From assembly GCA_035541755.1 (NCBI GenBank), contig DATKMQ010000051.1, forward strand, positions 1 to 32,630: 32,630 bases of DNA, written 5' to 3'. This document shows, piece by piece, positions 30,707 through 32,630 of the stretch (position 1 is the stretch's first letter; each line of letters begins with the position of its first letter). Made by a program: the position numbers and the translations under genes. The notes under the pieces were generated by a model. That model made no database searches. It was not told the DNA's origin and saw nothing but the letters and a program-made list of their open reading frames with translations. This stretch comes from Syntrophorhabdaceae bacterium. GTDB taxonomy: Bacteria; Desulfobacterota; Syntrophorhabdia; Syntrophorhabdales; Syntrophorhabdaceae.

Positions 30707-30735
30707 TTTATATCAGATTGTTCGTGGATAAGCAA
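30707..30735 (-). promoter_or_regulatory. Sigma-70 promoter of the queA-pgsA unit
   Basis: Minus strand: -35 TTGCTT (30730-30735), 17-base spacer, -10 TATAAA (30707-30712). The predicted start near 30700 leaves a leader of about 110 bases before the queA ATG; I see no known riboswitch in it. Confidence 0.6.
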
Positions 30736-30837
30736 ATTAATTTAACCAGTTACAAATAGGACTGGTAGACCCGTGACATTCATCAGCTTGCGGGGGTAAG
30801 ATAAGCCCGCTCATAACACGAAGCCAGGCTGTATATA

Positions 30838-30901
30838 TAGCTCATTCATGAGCGAGAGGGGGAAGCTCCGACAGCTTGGCTGGTGGAGGGGGCGACGCGA
30901 C
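30838..30901 (+). repeat. Two-hairpin dispersed repeat, copy 2
   Basis: TAG, then hairpin I GCTCAT-TC-ATGAGC (30840-30853), conserved GAGAGGGGG, hairpin II with CTCCGACAGC / GCTGGTGGAG arms, then GGGGCGACGCGA. It lacks the final GCCCC seen in copies 1 and 3. It starts 109 bases before copy 3. The 30656-31240 gap holds, besides the two copies and the two promoters, no gene that I can support. Confidence 0.8.
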
Positions 30902-30945
30902 GAAACAGGCGAATTCGGGAGCTTCAAGGCAGTTCTGAGCGGAGC

Positions 30946-31016
30946 TTAGCCCATTCATGAGCGAGAGGGGGAGGCTCCATCGAGCTCTCGCCCGTGGAGG
31001 GGGCGACGCGAGCCCC
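30946..31016 (+). repeat. Two-hairpin dispersed repeat, copy 3
   Basis: TTA, hairpin I GCCCAT-TC-ATGAGC (30949-30962, one mismatch), conserved GAGAGGGGG, hairpin II with CTCCATCGAGC / GCCCGTGGAG arms (one bulge, one mismatch), then GGGGGCGACGCGAGCCCC. The arms of hairpin II differ from copies 1 and 2 yet still pair. Confidence 0.8.
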
Positions 31017-31036
31017 GGTAAGTAGAAAGAATGTGC

Positions 31037-31065
31037 TTGTAAATGAAAACCTCTTATTTTAGAAT
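31037..31065 (+). promoter_or_regulatory. Sigma-70 promoter of the ion transporter gene
   Basis: -35 TTGTAA (31037-31042), 17-base spacer, -10 TAGAAT (31060-31065). It lies just after repeat copy 3. A start near 31072 implies a long leader of about 170 bases before the ATG at 31241. Confidence 0.6.
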
Positions 31066-31163
31066 TCCATCTGGGCCGTAGCCGAATATTATATTAATGG
31101 TTTCATTATTTACCTGGATTAAAGACCGACCGGAAGCCGGCCAACATCGAATACGAGTCCTCA

Positions 31164-31199
31164 AGCGATGAACGGATCAATACTCCGTTTCATTGCGCT
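31164..31199 (+). promoter_or_regulatory. Leader hairpin before the ion transporter gene
   Basis: GCGATGAACGGA (from 31165) and TCCGTTTCATTGC (31184-31196) pair over about 12 positions with one bulge and one G-T pair, around a short loop. It ends about 30 bases before the ribosome site. It resembles no riboswitch class I can name; a cis-regulatory or stabilising role is inferred only from position. Confidence 0.35.
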
Positions 31200-31240
31200 G
31201 AACCGCAAAGACGGCAATCTTTTATGGAGGAGATAGAACG

Positions 31241-32611
31241 ATGACGCAAGAAGTCGCCGCGACCACACGTCAGATCGCAACGGGCCATGCTTTCTGGATC
31301 GCAACAGCAGTTTTTCTTTTGGCCTATGCACTGATCATATACGAAAAGATCCATAAAACTATTATCGCCCTTTTCGGGGCTGCACTGCTTATCGTCCTCG
31401 GGATTGTGACACAGGAAGAAGCCTTTAGTTCGGTAGACATCGGCATTGACTGGAATGTCATGTTTCTCCTTATCAGCATGATGGTCATCATAAACATCAT
31501 GAAACCTACAGGCGCTTTCGAGTATCTGGCAATCAAGAGCGCCAAGATCGCTAAGGGGCGGCCTTTTCTCATCCTCGCTATCTTTGCATCAGTCACAGCC
31601 GTGGTTTCGGCCTTTCTCGATAATGTGACGACCGTGCTTCTCATCGCTCCCGTTACCGTGCTCATCTGCAAGGACCTGAAACTTGACGTAGTGCCCTTTC
31701 TCATTACCGAGGCGCTGGCATCGAACATAGGCGGCACAGCCACCCTTATCGGCGACCCGCCGAATATCATGATCGGGTCAAAGGCCCAGCTTGGTTTTAT
31801 GCCCTTCGTCCATCATCTGACACCTGTAATTATTCTTGTCATGATCGCTTTTATCGTTACTATTAAGTTTGTTTTTGGCCGAAGGTTCGTGGTTCATGAG
31901 GACCAGCGCGCATCGGTCATGGCCATGAACGAGAAAGAGGCGATCAAGGACCCTGTGCTCCTCAAAAAGTCGGTCGCGGTGCTCGCGGTGACGATCACCG
32001 GTTTTGTGATACACGAGACGCTCGGACTTCAGCCGGCAACGGTTGCTCTCTTTGGTGCGAGCCTTCTTCTTCTTATTTCAGGGATCAAGAGACCGCACCA
32101 CCTGTTCGCCCAGGCGGAGTGGAGCGCCCTCTTCTTTTTCATGGGTCTTTTTATTATCATCGGCGCCGTGGTCAAGGTGGGTCTCATACAGTGGATGTCC
32201 ATTCAGGTGCTCGCGCTGACGCAAGGCAATCTCCTCGGAACAAGCATGATCGTCCTCTGGTTCTCGGCCTTCGCATCGGCCTTCATCGATAACATCCCGT
32301 ACGTAGCCACCATGAACCCGCTCATCATCAATATGGCGCACCAGCTGTGGCCGAATCTTTCCGGCACCGCACTCCTCCATCATCCCGATCTCATGCCCAT
32401 GTGGTGGTCCTTGTCGCTCGGCGCCTGTCTCGGTGGAAACGGCACGGCCATCGGCGCTTCGGCCAATGTGGTTGTCGTGGGTATTGCTGAGCAAATGGGA
32501 AGGCCGATTTCTTTCAAAAGGTTCATGCTCTATGGCATGCCCCTCATGATCGAATCGGTTATCATCTGCGCTCTGTATATCTGGTTAAGATATTACGTTT
32601 TTAGGGTCTGA
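31241..32611 (+). CDS. ArsB/NhaD-type ion transporter (SLC13-like permease)
   Basis: A 456-residue inner-membrane protein from ATG 31241 with GGAGGAG upstream; about 11-12 hydrophobic segments. Two inverted halves each carry the family signature: S-A-F-L-D-N-V-T-T-V-L-L (near residue 130) and S-A-F-I-D-N-I-P-Y-V-A-T-M (near 350). After each comes a small-residue loop: N-I-G-G-T-A-T-L-I-G-D-P-P-N-I-M-I-G and L-G-G-N-G-T-A-I-G-A-S-A-N-V. Members of this superfamily export arsenite or Na+ or import carboxylates. No arsR, arsA or arsC is adjacent, so an arsenic role is not indicated; Na+/H+ exchange or anion transport is equally possible. The window ends 19 bases after the stop. Confidence 0.9.
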   Translation: MTQEVAATTRQIATGHAFWIATAVFLLAYALIIYEKIHKTIIALFGAALLIVLGIVTQEEAFSSVDIGIDWNVMFLLISMMVIINIMKPTGAFEYLAIKSAKIAKGRPFLILAIFASVTAVVSAFLDNVTTVLLIAPVTVLICKDLKLDVVPFLITEALASNIGGTATLIGDPPNIMIGSKAQLGFMPFVHHLTPVIILVMIAFIVTIKFVFGRRFVVHEDQRASVMAMNEKEAIKDPVLLKKSVAVLAVTITGFVIHETLGLQPATVALFGASLLLLISGIKRPHHLFAQAEWSALFFFMGLFIIIGAVVKVGLIQWMSIQVLALTQGNLLGTSMIVLWFSAFASAFIDNIPYVATMNPLIINMAHQLWPNLSGTALLHHPDLMPMWWSLSLGACLGGNGTAIGASANVVVVGIAEQMGRPISFKRFMLYGMPLMIESVIICALYIWLRYYVFRV

Positions 32612-32630
32612 TGCGGATATTCGACACACA

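Noticed and set aside
30838-31016. Tandem copies mistaken for a short CRISPR array
   Set aside because: Only two copies with internal hairpins and large differences, no cas genes, and a third copy elsewhere in the opposite orientation.
31241-32611. Arsenite efflux operon
   Set aside because: Only the transporter fits the superfamily; no arsR, arsA, arsC or arsD is next to it within the window.

Overview
The window reads as chromosomal DNA of an anaerobic, Deltaproteobacteria-like bacterium. A Syntrophorhabdus-type syntroph would fit, but this is inference from gene content and order (queA-tgt-yajC, rpsF-ssb-rpsR-rplI-dnaB-pgsA, gap-pgk-tpiA-secG, two moeA genes, a DitT-free set of secreted esterase-like proteins); there is no 16S rRNA gene to settle it. 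Nothing looks like phage, plasmid, transposase or CRISPR.

Positions 1-8500, plus strand, are accessory in character. A cut-off gene end (possibly a tagaturonate-epimerase-like protein) is followed by a small EthD-domain protein, a DUF488 protein and an IclR-family regulator. Then come three exported alpha/beta hydrolases: a CocE/NonD (peptidase S15-like) protein, a smaller esterase-like protein with a G-F-S-C-G-G nucleophile elbow, and a second CocE/NonD paralogue. The second paralogue keeps the serine but has lost the aspartate and histidine of the triad. Hairpins separate these genes, and a terminator-like hairpin abuts the ribosome binding site of the second paralogue.

Positions 8600-13450, minus strand, hold a molybdenum/tungsten cofactor cluster: moeA, a moeA fused to a periplasmic-binding-protein-like domain, and moaA. 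A doubtful orphan ORF follows. A well-formed divergent promoter pair separates moeA from a PIN/NYN-like nuclease gene.

Positions 13500-21110 carry the nuclease, a small zinc-ribbon membrane protein, an isochorismatase-like hydrolase with serine in the catalytic cysteine position, a 1374-residue hybrid histidine kinase (six PAS, GAF, HisKA, HATPase, receiver) with an internally duplicated PAS module, and a SnoaL-like protein behind a clear sigma-70 promoter.

Positions 21198-30740, minus strand, are core housekeeping genes in two tightly packed units: queA-tgt-yajC-rpsF-ssb-rpsR-rplI-dnaB-pgsA, then gap-pgk-tpiA-secG and tRNA-Leu(GAG). Start/stop overlaps of four bases are frequent. The 3' end of gap is duplicated downstream of itself, around a roughly 70-nt two-hairpin repeat. 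Two more copies of that repeat lie in tandem at 30838-31016, upstream of an ArsB/NhaD-type ion transporter that closes the window. The paired changes in the hairpin arms of this repeat are the strongest unexplained signal here; the degenerate esterase paralogue is the second.
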